Positions 21,415 through 33,400 of a stretch of 39,663 nt of DNA are shown here, in pieces (the first letter of the stretch is position 1; every line of letters starts with the position of its first letter). A program made the translations under genes and the position numbers. The notes beneath the pieces are model-generated. The model was not told the origin of the DNA, did no database searches, and saw nothing but the letters and a program-made list of their open reading frames with translations. Location: contig KN886886.1 in NCBI GenBank assembly GCA_000934455.1, positions 16,877-56,539 on the forward strand, in the 5' to 3' direction. This stretch comes from Apostichopus parvimensis. Its lineage: Eukaryota > Echinodermata > Holothuroidea > Aspidochirotida > Stichopodidae.

Positions 21415-24400
21415 GTAGTTATTTTTCTTTTTATAAATTTATTGCAGTCCTGATTGCTAGTGACACTACAAAAGTTTTGTCAGCATATAACCCCAGCCCT
21501 CCCTCGATCATCCCTTAGATTTTTTTAATTTGTAATATAATTTGTAGAATTAATAAGCAATTACCATGAAACAGCTAGGACACTTTTAAGCATGTCAGCC
21601 TAATTGGTAGCCCCATAGTCCTTTCAATTCCAAGAGGTAAAGGGGATGACCTTCATTATATTCTCCTTCAATTAACATACCCATATTCAAATGATTGCAT
21701 AATTTGTCTTCTTGGGGTTAGTATACATCCGGATTACCGCACTTTTCCTCTTACGTGGACATCCAGGGGATTTAGGAAGTGTAAGAGATCTTTCTCGATT
21801 TGCAAGTAGTGCCCTTCCCCAGGTAATCCCTCCCCAGGTCACACCATCTTGTCTTCCTTTAGAAGTAATCCTATCCCTTCTTTTTTGTGTCTCTTATAAA
21901 TAAGTATTCTTATATTTATAAATATTATACATGATCCTCTGTTCTTGGGAAAAATTTGAGAGTCCAGGCAGAAAAGTGTTTTTTTTTTTCAAATAAATGT
22001 TAGCAATCTTAATAAGTAACATGTTGAAATTTGCAGACAGTTGTAAAAATCCTAATTGAAAACAGTTCTATAGTTTCCAAAGGGATTTTTTTTGGAGGGT
22101 GTGTTTCTAAAGGTTTGATTCTTCATAAGAAGACTTAAAATACAATTTTGTACCATGAACCAACATATACTGTACAGTACTTATGCCTGTACATGTCAGT
22201 TGACTAACTTTCAGTACTTTTGGCTGACTTATGGATGACTTTAGGTACAAAACTAAGTTTGATATATTGTAGTTTTATAGGCACTTCAAAAACATTATCA
22301 GTCCGGATTATTATATTTCTTTTACCACCTCTTTTTTTTTAGAAATGACCAATTTAAATATCTGAGGGTCATCAATTACAGTGACTCTGAGTGGACTACA
22401 TTCTAACACACAGACCATTAGATCAGGACCTCTCAGATGCAGCACATAACTCAATAGAAATTATTTAAGAATTTTATGACCTCAAATAACAGTTTACATT
22501 GCATTACAAATTGGTCCAGGACAAGTACTGTTGTGTTGATTGCTACTCAAAGGTGATCTGTTGTTTATATGAAGTTAAAAGGACATGTTGTGATCTAGTT
22601 TTAACTTCAGAAAACAAAAAAACAATGGATTAACATTAGCATTATGCACTGAGGAGCCGCAGTTATCATTAGTATTTCCTTAAAAGAGCATTCCAGAGGT
22701 TATCTATATTTTAAAGGTGAAGATCTTAAATAGATCTTTAGATCATTCAGCCTCTGAAGACTATCCTGCTAGGATCGAGATGTCAGGCCCACTTACTTTT
22801 ACACATAGATATAGAAACATTACAAGCACTACTGTTTTTTTCTTGTTCTATGATCTATCAAGACTGAAATCTTTCCTACTGTCATCGATCGTTTTTTAGT
22901 ATGGACATGGGTGTAACCCTCAGTGGGTGTGGTCTGCTTACATTGACATTGATGTTTTCACACAAAGTACTCTACTATACAGTCTCCTTAATGACTCATT
23001 GTCAGTGTATAGTTTGCTCTTTCTATTCTTTGAATTGGCTGAGAGCAAAGAAAATAAATCAATAATTTCTGTGTTGAGCTGATCAAACAGTATGCAGGAA
23101 GATCTTCACCTGGTGGAACTCTCTATTTGGATGTATTGAATATTGATGGATGGTAAAGTACGTAGCATAACATGTGTGTAAACATTGTACTGTGTGTTAA
23201 TACAGGCTAACTGATCATCTATTGGAGGTGACAGTAATGGCATTGTTATTGTACATAATTAATTTGCATTCATTGTAGCATTACTTATACTGTAGGTTGA
23301 AGAAGCTGCTCCATATGGTTGTAACTCCATGGTCTCATGCCATAGCCATGAAATACTGTAATCACACAGAGCTTACAGTACTGCAATCATACAGAGCTTA
23401 AAATACTGTAATCACACAGAGAAATTGCATTACCAACAGACGAAGGCATAGGCCCAATTTGATTAAGGGGGAGGGGGTTGTAACAACTTGCCCGAAAAAT
23501 ATAACCAAAATTTTTGCTAGCTATGCACGCCTTCAACATGTTCATGTAGGCCTACATATCATATAGGGATGCATCGGTTATTACATAGCATGCCAATTAC
23601 ATACAATTATTTGCCGAGTTATTACCATTTTTGGGGAAGTTGTTACAATATAATGATTGATAATTTAATAATATAAGTTTAAACAATGAAAAACACATTG
23701 CAATATATTTTTCTTTCAGTAGGTGCCCGAAAAATTCTCAGCATGTTGCCCGAATTTCTACAAAAATATTTGATTGGGGGCTGCAGCCCCCAGCCCTCCC
23801 CCCCCCCGCCTCCTATGCCTATGCGGGCCACAGATCTGTTTAATTAAGGGATTTGGGTGGTTTGCAGCTATTTCACCATTTCTAAGTTTGAATTATTTAC
23901 CACAAAGTCTAGACATAGACAGTTTGTGTACCACCATGTCAATGTAATGTTTTTATGTTTACATTGGCCCTACATGTAATGTACTGTGGATAAGATATTG
24001 TACTTATATGGACAATTTGTTAAAAAATTATACTGAATTGGATTGAATATCGTCTTCATACCCTTTGTAGCACTGAACTGAAATTTGATGGATTTAGTAA
24101 AGTCTGAGTTGCATGCATTGGGGAATACCATAGGGCAGCACAATAACACAGTGTGGTCAAATATAATTTTGCGAATTTGTCCCTAGCTGGTTTTAAGTAC
24201 ACTCTCATTGTCAGACTATCCACCATTTTCCATGTAACGATGGTTGAACTTGTGATCCGGCCATGGATTGTGTGGTGTTAACTAAAGAAGGTCTGCTTGT
24301 ATTAACAAAAACATGTTAAAAACTTCTAAACCAATAAGCAGATGGAATTCAAAGCTCAGTGGGTGTATATTATATGGGCAAGGGATGTATTTTATACTTA

Positions 24401-27400
24401 TTGCACCATACTGTAGGTCAAAGTTCATAGAGATGAAAACCTGTTCTTTGGGCTGTTAATACTGTACATGCCAAAATAATTCGAAGTGTCATACCCATGA
24501 TGATATGGGAGTGTCTATGCCGGATGTTGTAGCATCATACTGTCAAAGGTCATTAACAATTACCAAGTTTGAGATGAGATCTACATCTTCACAGATTGCT
24601 GGTGACTTCCCTTGTTTACAAACTTTTGAAGTTTCTTCCTAATTGCTTAATGTAACTGATTATGTGCCTTAATAGGTTGCAGCGTATACAATGCAAAATA
24701 CAGCTTTAATTATGGGATAAGAGAGCGAAGAAACTGTCAGACACAAACTGTTAGTTTACCGCAAAAAGCCTCTGCACGTACAGTATATTAAATAAAAAGG
24801 TCACTCTAGACATTGTAGCCTTTGGGTACTGACCTGCCCTGCCCTGGTGACCAGTCACCTCCATTCAACCTTCAGTACCTCATTCTCATTCTCCCCCCCC
24901 CCACAAGTTTCTAGTTTTGTACCCTATTTAGAGCTGTCACGATCTGCGTGCATCCTTGACCATTGGTAACTACCCTTCCAAATTTTGCGGCTTCTAGTAC
25001 AGTACCTTTTGGAGACCTAGTAGATGGTTGGTATTTCTGTAGGTTTCAAGAAGATACAAACTCTATTTACTGTTTTGATTGCATCCGAGTCATTGCAGCA
25101 GTGACTTGATTACAGACTTGTGTAACAACAAGATGATAAATACTGTCTGTAATATTATCTCCCACTTGTCCACTTTGTAATATGTAATTTTATCTAAAAT
25201 TGTTATTTTCAGGACAAACCTGTATCTCTTCATTGACCAATCAGATTGCATGTGGCAACGGTGAATGCATCTACGTTGGTTTTGTCTGTGATAGTTTCTC
25301 TGATTGTTCAGATGGCTCAGATGAATCTGAAGCCTCTTGCTCGAATGGAGGTAAGTTATTTGGTACATGCAGTTATAAATGACCTTACTTTATACTGAAG
25401 GAATTTATTCCAATGGCTGACAGGTTTACACTTATAGGGAAGGTCAATATATTCCACACTTAAAGCCAATTTCTTCAGGGGTTGTCTAGATAATGGTATG
25501 AAATTTGCCAATTAACAGTATTGCTTAAAAGACTTGTCCAAGGGAGGATAAATTATATGATATTTGCAGCAAAATGACTCAAAACCATGCCATCCATTTC
25601 TTAATACCCTTAAAGCAGCATTTTGCGTCCTTTTCTATGATTTTTCTCAACCTCACTGACTCCACTATGCCATAATGACATACATAAGTAGCTTATCTAT
25701 TTAAATCTTACTTCAAATGGTGGCATAAAAGTCGAAAAATTTGCAACTTTCAATTTTGTTTTTCTCCAAGATATTTTCCGTTGGGATCCCAATAAACCTC
25801 AAATATGAATATTTAAACACTACGAACGTCATTGACCAATACCTAATACAACACCATGCTTGATTTGTGTACAGTCTATATGGCAGTTGTACCAGGGAGT
25901 TCCATAACAGCTCCCTGGTTGTACCAACGCAAAGTCTTGAATCTATTTTTACCAACGGCTCATAACTAAACCTGCATCTCTGATTGGTTGAATTCAAACA
26001 AGTGGGTTTGGGGGAACTGTATGCGATTAATTTTAAACATGGAATTTGTCGTGGACACTTTTCTCATTATCTGCAAATATCTTTAATAACTTGCCAATTA
26101 ACGAAAAACTTGGCTAATATCTGAGTTTGCTGTTCAGTGATTGATATATGTAAAAATCTCGATGGACTTGTCAAAAAAGTAGAAAATGGCGACCAAACGC
26201 AAAATGCTGCTTTAAGCAGTTGAACAACAAACTTTGCTGTTCAGAGTTCCTCAAAAGAAAGTGCTGGTACTAAAAAACGAAACGTCACCCTAAAATAGAA
26301 CCTGGATGCAGAATTGTGCGTGACACTTCCCTAAACTGTTCACCCCCATTCTCCCTACACGAGATAGGAAATTGTCCATGTTGCTTGAGGTTCAAATAAT
26401 GCCTCAAGATCAAGTTCCGACCGTCACTATAAACCTGTAGTTTTTTATGATTGTTCAAGTGTACCCAATGTATTTGATTGTGTCCTTGTTATCATCGAAG
26501 GCATCAAGTGGTTAGTACACTTAACATTTCTGCATGTAACTTAAAATTTCAGTTTTTCTGTTTTGTTTTGATATTTTTATTATTCTTATTTTCTTCTAGT
26601 GTCAGCCTGTGACAGTCAACCATGTCTTAATGGAGGACAGTGTTCTTCAAATCCCAGGACCGCAGAAAGACTGGCTTATTATACCTGTACTTGCAGTGAA
26701 CCTTATATAGGACTTCGGTGTGAAATCAACACCATTCAAACAACGGTTAGACCTACAGCGAAGGTAACGGTAATGCCGGCAACAACAATAACACCCACAG
26801 TCCCTGTCACAACCGCTCAGAGAAGGACAACTAGTCCATTAACTGTTAGTCCCTGTGACAGTATGGACTGCCAAAATGGTGCCTCGTGCAGCATGGTATC
26901 AACAGGCCCACAGTGTACATGTGCAGCGGGGTTTACAGGTAACGATGTTGAAAAGTAAATTAATGATTTAATAATTAAAATAAAATAAAATAAAACTGTT
27001 CACAAACTGCTTATCTACTAGAGAGCCTGTGTAGGAGAATGTGTAAAAGTAAGTTGGCCTGACATTTCGATCCTAGCAGGATCTTCTTCAAAATCTAAAT
27101 GACAAGTAACAGTAACAGAAGGGACAAAAACACGCACAGAATACAGACAGGTTAATGAGCATGGTAACACAAAGAGATAGATGTAAGGGGATTAGTAGAC
27201 AAGGGATGGAGAGAAGAAAGAAAGAAACCAACAGGAGAAGAGGAGAGGTAGGAGAGGGGAAGAGGAGAGGTGAGGAGAGGTGGGACCGAAACGTCAGGCC
27301 AACTTACTTTTACACGATTTAATAATTAGTATACAGTACTTGAGTTTTAAAGGAACTCTGAGTGGAATCACCATTTTTGATTGTATTAGCCTCTCCAATA

Positions 27401-30400
27401 TGTATCCCATCTTCAGTAATCTTTTCTGCACTGCCTAAAATTTGCAGTACACGATTTATCAAGAGAACAAAGAAGTCAGCGAGTCGTACCCAATACTGAC
27501 TGTTGTGACTAAATTTCTCGGGTGTTGTGTTCATCTCTACAAAACATGCAACAGTTTGTGACAACAATGTATCATGATAATTCAAAATATTTTTCAAGTC
27601 CTATTTGCTTGACAAATGCACCATCTTAAGTTCAAAGAAATACTTCAGAGCATTTCTAAACAAACAGAGGAAGAGCATATTGGTTTGTACATGGAATAAC
27701 CACAATGCAGCACTCTATTTGAAACCAGTATTTCTACTGAAAAAACTATTTTGTCATCAGTAGGAGTAGGAGGACTAAATACTTTACAAACACCAGTTAT
27801 CAACCTACTAAGATACGATATCATTCTTCTCTTCTCTCTTGTTTTTGTTTACATTCTGACAGGACAATTTTGTGAGGTTAATACTAATGATTGTCTAAAC
27901 AACAACTGTTTAAACTCAGCGATTTGCATCGACGGTATCAATTCGTTTATTTGTGCCTGTGCTACCGGATTCTTCGGACCTACGTGTGCCTTCGAGGTGA
28001 ATGAATGTGCTTCGAATCCTTGCCGAGGAAGTTCTACCTGTGAAGATCTGATTGGCCAGTTCCGATGTATCTGTGCTCCTGGGCTGACTGGGGCCACCTG
28101 CGAAGATGAAGTCGATGACTGTGCCAGTGAGCCTTGTCAAAATGGAGGTGAGATATTGACATCACTCCTTGCTCACATGTCCACTCACACTGTGCCCCCT
28201 CTTTCTATCAAATCTGGAGAATAATTGTAATCATTCAGCCCAGCTCTCTCCCACAGTGTCCAGACACTTCTAGATCAACGCTCCCCAACCTATGGGTAGA
28301 AATCTTAAGTTTGGGTTGCTAAGGATTTCGATGGGTCCCGAGATCGATTCACAATCACGGAATAGATGAATTTATCCTCAGTCGAAGCATCAGTATAAGC
28401 TGGACACGGTGGCCATGTGTATCAATCTCAGGATTGCACTGTCGGCCGTGGAAACCAAGATTGATGAAGTTGTGGCACAAAATCAGGGGCCACCATCACA
28501 TTGGCAACCATATTTTAATTGCATTGTAATGCTATATGGAGGGCGGGGGGCGGGGTGGGGGGGTGGGGGAGGATTGATAGGTCGCAGCTGAATACCAATT
28601 TTTCTTGCTGGGTCGTGGACTTGAAAAGGTTGCAGACAGCTGCTATAGACTACTGTGATCATTCTCCAATCAAGAGCATTTGATTGATTGTTTTTGAATT
28701 AACTATATCTATTCTTGAATTATCTGGTTTTCGATGACCTTTCAACCAAGTAGCCTAAGAAGTTTTTATTTCCTACAGAACACTGCAGTTCATTATTTAA
28801 TGTTTTAGTTTACGATCTCATTTTTTTGTCTTGCAAAAGTGATAAAATTTTCAAAGAAAGAGGAATCGTAGATTTCTCAATAGTATATATTGTTACAACA
28901 GATCGGTACTTACTGGGTCGACTACTTTTCAAGGAGTTACCATGGTTTCCCTTATTTGTGGATATGTCGATCACATATGTATATTTAACTTGTTATTCAC
29001 TCCTACATGTGTTTACAGTTATTACTATACTGATCACTTTTACCAGGTGTTTCGAATAAAAACATCCAAATTTAACTCTTTCTTTTCTTCTCTTATCAGG
29101 TCTGTGCAGAGACTTACTGGTTGGATATCGCTGCGATTGCATTGAAGGCTTCACAGGCCTGAACTGTATGATTGATGGCAACCAATGCGACAGCAGTCCG
29201 TGCATGAACGGCGCCACCTGTCTAGACTTGGTCAAAGCCTATCAATGCATATGTCCTCTCAACGTCATCGGTAGTACTTGTGAGAATGACCGCATCAACG
29301 AATGCGACAGTCAACCCTGTCAAAATGGAGGTGAGTTGTGCAGTGATTTAAATAAAAATTCAATTATTAAAAGCCTCATGATTTCACTAACATTTGAAAC
29401 TTCTGCAGTTATGAAAGTAAATATTTTGAGAAAAAAAGTAATTTTTTGTAGGTTATGTTATTTCTAGACAATAGAGCAATGTTTAATTAAATAAGGCATC
29501 TCTATGTTGGCTGATTTGTGGATTGTTTGATGTTAAATGCTTGCTAAGTGTTACATCTGAGAGACCATTATTTTAATTTCTAACATCACCTCGGGAAATA
29601 ATTGAGGTACCCTCTCGCATGTGTGGCCCTCCACAAGGTTTGGCAGCAATGCTATCTACCAGTAACAACTTGGACCTTTTTAAAAAATTTTTTTTTATGA
29701 AAGTTAGTAAAATTGAAACTCTACCTTACAATTAGAACATCTTGCTATGTGGCATTTCAAAGACCATATAAAATTGGAAAATGATGGTTTTCTGTTAGGT
29801 TAGAATCCGACAGTGCTCCATACTTTGATCCAATCCAGAGATAAATCCACATTGTTGAAGATGCATCGGTGTTCAGAGTGGCTGAGAGAATAAATTGTAC
29901 AGTATCTAAATCTAAAAGCTGGCTCTGGTTTATAAACAAAGTTTAAAATGTGCTGGAAACTAACAATTTGTATGCTTCTCATACGTAGCTTCTACTCTAT
30001 CCGATCAATCTCTTCATGATGCTTATATTTCTGTCTTATTTTTCTTTCCTCCTCACCTTCCTACACAAATTTTTTTCAGGTACTTGTGAAAACCTTGTCA
30101 ATGAATATGCATGTATATGCCCACCTGATTGGTTTGGCACCAACTGTGACTCAGATGGGGACCAGTGTGCCTCCCAACCATGCCAAAATGGCGGCACCTG
30201 TACTGACGGGTTCAGGGAATACACTTGTGAATGCCCTCCTGGTTTTACAGGTTTGTCTATAATCTTCACAAACAGCTGGTTGTGCTTGGATCGTTAAGTA
30301 TTTTACCACAACTCAAAGTTGCTCGAGCATAAAGAATAATATTATTTTTTATGACTTATTGTGAAGCGGCATAAATGACGAAATTGAAATCCAGAGATTT

Positions 30401-33400
30401 GTTTTATTTCACAATACATTCATCTACAACAGATGTACCTATGTGCATAGCCTAGCTGTTTGGCATGCAGGAGTAGGAGCTGTTGTCAAGCTAATTACAC
30501 ACTTTGGGGCAAAGAAGACCCACATATAAGCATTTGCATGGAACATTGTATTTGGCACTTAGAAAAAAATTGCCGAATGTCAGTTACGAGTACCAACCAG
30601 TTGCATTGAAGATCTATGAATTAAGTTAATTTTAAAAGTTTTTGAAATTAGCTTTATTATAAATCAGATATCTTGAAGCCCCCTCTCAATCAGAAACTAG
30701 AAACGCAATGATTCTTTTCGCTTGTCATAACTATATATCTGATGCCAAGAGCTTAGAAGTCTATTTGATGATTGGATTTAGCTTCTGTACAATGGAATTC
30801 ATCTCCCATGGTGTGATTTTGATTGTCTTCACCTTTGTCTGTTTCTTAACATATCTTGCCTTAAGTACTTTCATTTCATACTGTACTTCAGATTGTGTTT
30901 TTCGACTCATATTTGCCATCACATTTCCAAACCAAACCATTATTTGCTTTCCTCGTCTGTCTAGGTACGAGATGTGAAGTGGATAACGATGAATGTGCTA
31001 GCTCCCCCTGCCACGAAGCAGCCACGTGTGTGGACATGGCGAATGGTTACATGTGTGCTTGCCCTACTGGTTACACCGGGCTGGACTGTTCACTGGAAAT
31101 CGACGAGTGCAGCAGCGATCCTTGCATGGTAGGAGCCACTTGTGTCGATGGTGTCGGTCGATTCTCATGTTCCTGTCCTCCGGGGTTCAGCGGTGATATC
31201 TGTGAGATTGATGTCGATGAATGCGGCAGCAATCCCTGCGGCGATCAGTCCATCTGTGAGGACCAGGTTAATGGTTTTATCTGCCTCTGCTTTACTGGTT
31301 TCACAGGGCTTCTCTGCCTGGACGAAGTTGATGAATGCGCCAGCGATCCTTGTTTGAACGCCGCCACATGTGTGGACCTAATCGACGGATACGTCTGTCG
31401 ATGCCTCGATGGATTTCGAGGGACTCATTGTGAGACAAATATCGATGACTGCGTTAATTCTCCATGTGTTAACGGCAGATGTATGGACGCTATAGATGGT
31501 TACGTCTGCAACTGTTTTCCTGGATTCGTTGGAACCGACTGCGAAATAGAAACCAACGAATGTAACAGTAACGCCTGCCAGAACGGGGCTACCTGTCTGG
31601 ATCAAATAGATGCATTTATTTGCTCATGTTTGCAAGGATTTGACGGAACCCTCTGCGAGATCGACATTAACGAATGCAGCGGTAACCCCTGTCTAAACTC
31701 TGGGACCTGTGTCGATAACATTAACAGTTACACTTGTATCTGCCCTCCCGGATACGCGGGTCAAAACTGTGACACCGACATCAAGGAATGCGCTAGCTCT
31801 CCTTGCACGAATGGTGCGGTCTGCGTAGATCTGATTGGTCGATTCTCGTGTACCTGTCAGCCAGGGTTTGTTGGTTCGACATGCCAAATTAATGTAAATG
31901 AATGCGCCAGCTCACCTTGCCGAAACGGAGGCGTCTGTAACGACGTAGTGAACGGTTTCTCCTGTGACTGTTCACCGGGATATGATGGACTGACTTGTGA
32001 GCTAGACATAGATGAATGCACGAGTAATCCTTGCAAAAATGCTGCTATTTGTACCGATCTTGTCAATAGATACCTGTGCACTTGTGTACCTGGGTTCTCG
32101 GGTTTAGACTGTGACATTGATATTAATGAATGCAACAGCTCACCCTGTGAAAATAATGCCTCCTGCATCGACCGTATCAACTCCTTCCAGTGCTTGTGTC
32201 CAGCGGGATTTGAAGGAATTACTTGCTCTGGCGACATAGACGAGTGCATCAGCGGTCCGTGCGTTAATGGTGCCACCTGTGTGGATGGTGTCGATGGATA
32301 TAGCTGCAGTTGTGTGGACGGCTTTAGCGGAAATACCTGCGAGATTAACATCAAGGAATGTGCCAGTCAGCCCTGTGAGAATAACGGAACGTGCACCGAT
32401 GGCATTGATAGCTTCACATGTGCATGCGAGAAAGGATTTATTGGTACCACATGTCTGGAGGAAGTCAATGAATGCAGCAGTGGTCCATGTTTAAATCAAG
32501 CTACTTGCATAGACCTGATAGCAAGCTATTCATGCACTTGCCCCTCAGGATTTGAAGGTCTCCAATGCGAGTCGGATGTGCTAGAATGCGTGAGTTCCCC
32601 ATGTCGAAACGGGGCAACCTGTGTAGAATTAATCGATGGCTACAGATGCGACTGTCAACCTGGGTTTGAGGGCGTCACTTGTCAAGTTAACACCGACGAA
32701 TGCTCCTCGGGTCCTTGCACCAACGGTGCAACGTGCAGGGACTTAGTCAACGGATACAGCTGTCTCTGCCAGCCCGGTTTCCAAGGTGATAACTGTGTCG
32801 TAAACATCGACGAATGTGGTAACGACCCCTGTCAAAATGAAGCGACCTGCTTTGACAGGGTGAATGGTTACCTGTGTGTTTGCCCGCCTGGGTTCAATGG
32901 TAACGACTGTGAATCTGATATAAACGAGTGTGCGAGTACTCCTTGCCAGAACAGTGCTCAATGTTTGGATGCTATCAATAGTTTCTCCTGCAGCTGTTTC
33001 CCTGGATTCGTCGGCACACGGTGTGAGGTGGACGTCGACGAATGTCAGAGTTCCCCCTGTCTGAATGGAGGAAGCTGCGTTGATGTCGTGAATAGGTATG
33101 AGTGTCTCTGTCCGGCTGGATATGCTGGGACACGCTGTGAAGAGAACGTCAACGAATGTGCCAGCGACCCCTGCACTGATTCTGCCGTTGCATGTGTAGA
33201 CTCGATCAACGGCTTCACCTGTAACTGTAGCGCTGGCTTCGTAGGTTCTCTCTGCGAAACAGAAATTGACGAATGTAATAGTACGCCTTGTCGGAACGGT
33301 GCCACCTGCGTCGACCTGCTGGCAGGGTTTGAATGTCAGTGCCCGCCTGGGTTTGTGGGTGTCGTTTGCGACGTAGAGATCGACGAATGTTCCAGCGCTC

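Larger units (their letters stand above)
21415..25212 (+). other. EGF gene intron 1
   Basis: About 3.8 kb, GTAGTT to TTATTTTCAG. It contains the hammerhead-like repeat (22750-22804), a 28-bp tandem repeat (23348-23422) and a G/C-rich palindromic element (23444-23819). I found no further exon, though a phase-1 module exon would leave no trace in the frame. Confidence 0.65.

Noticed and set aside
28275-28650. Confident hAT transposon call
   Set aside because: The ends only loosely resemble hAT termini, and no convincing 8-bp target duplication was found.
30895-30964. Extension of the giant EGF frame upstream to 30895
   Set aside because: The extra residues lack EGF pattern and include the polypyrimidine acceptor; the exon begins at 30965, where the EGF8 cysteine is completed.
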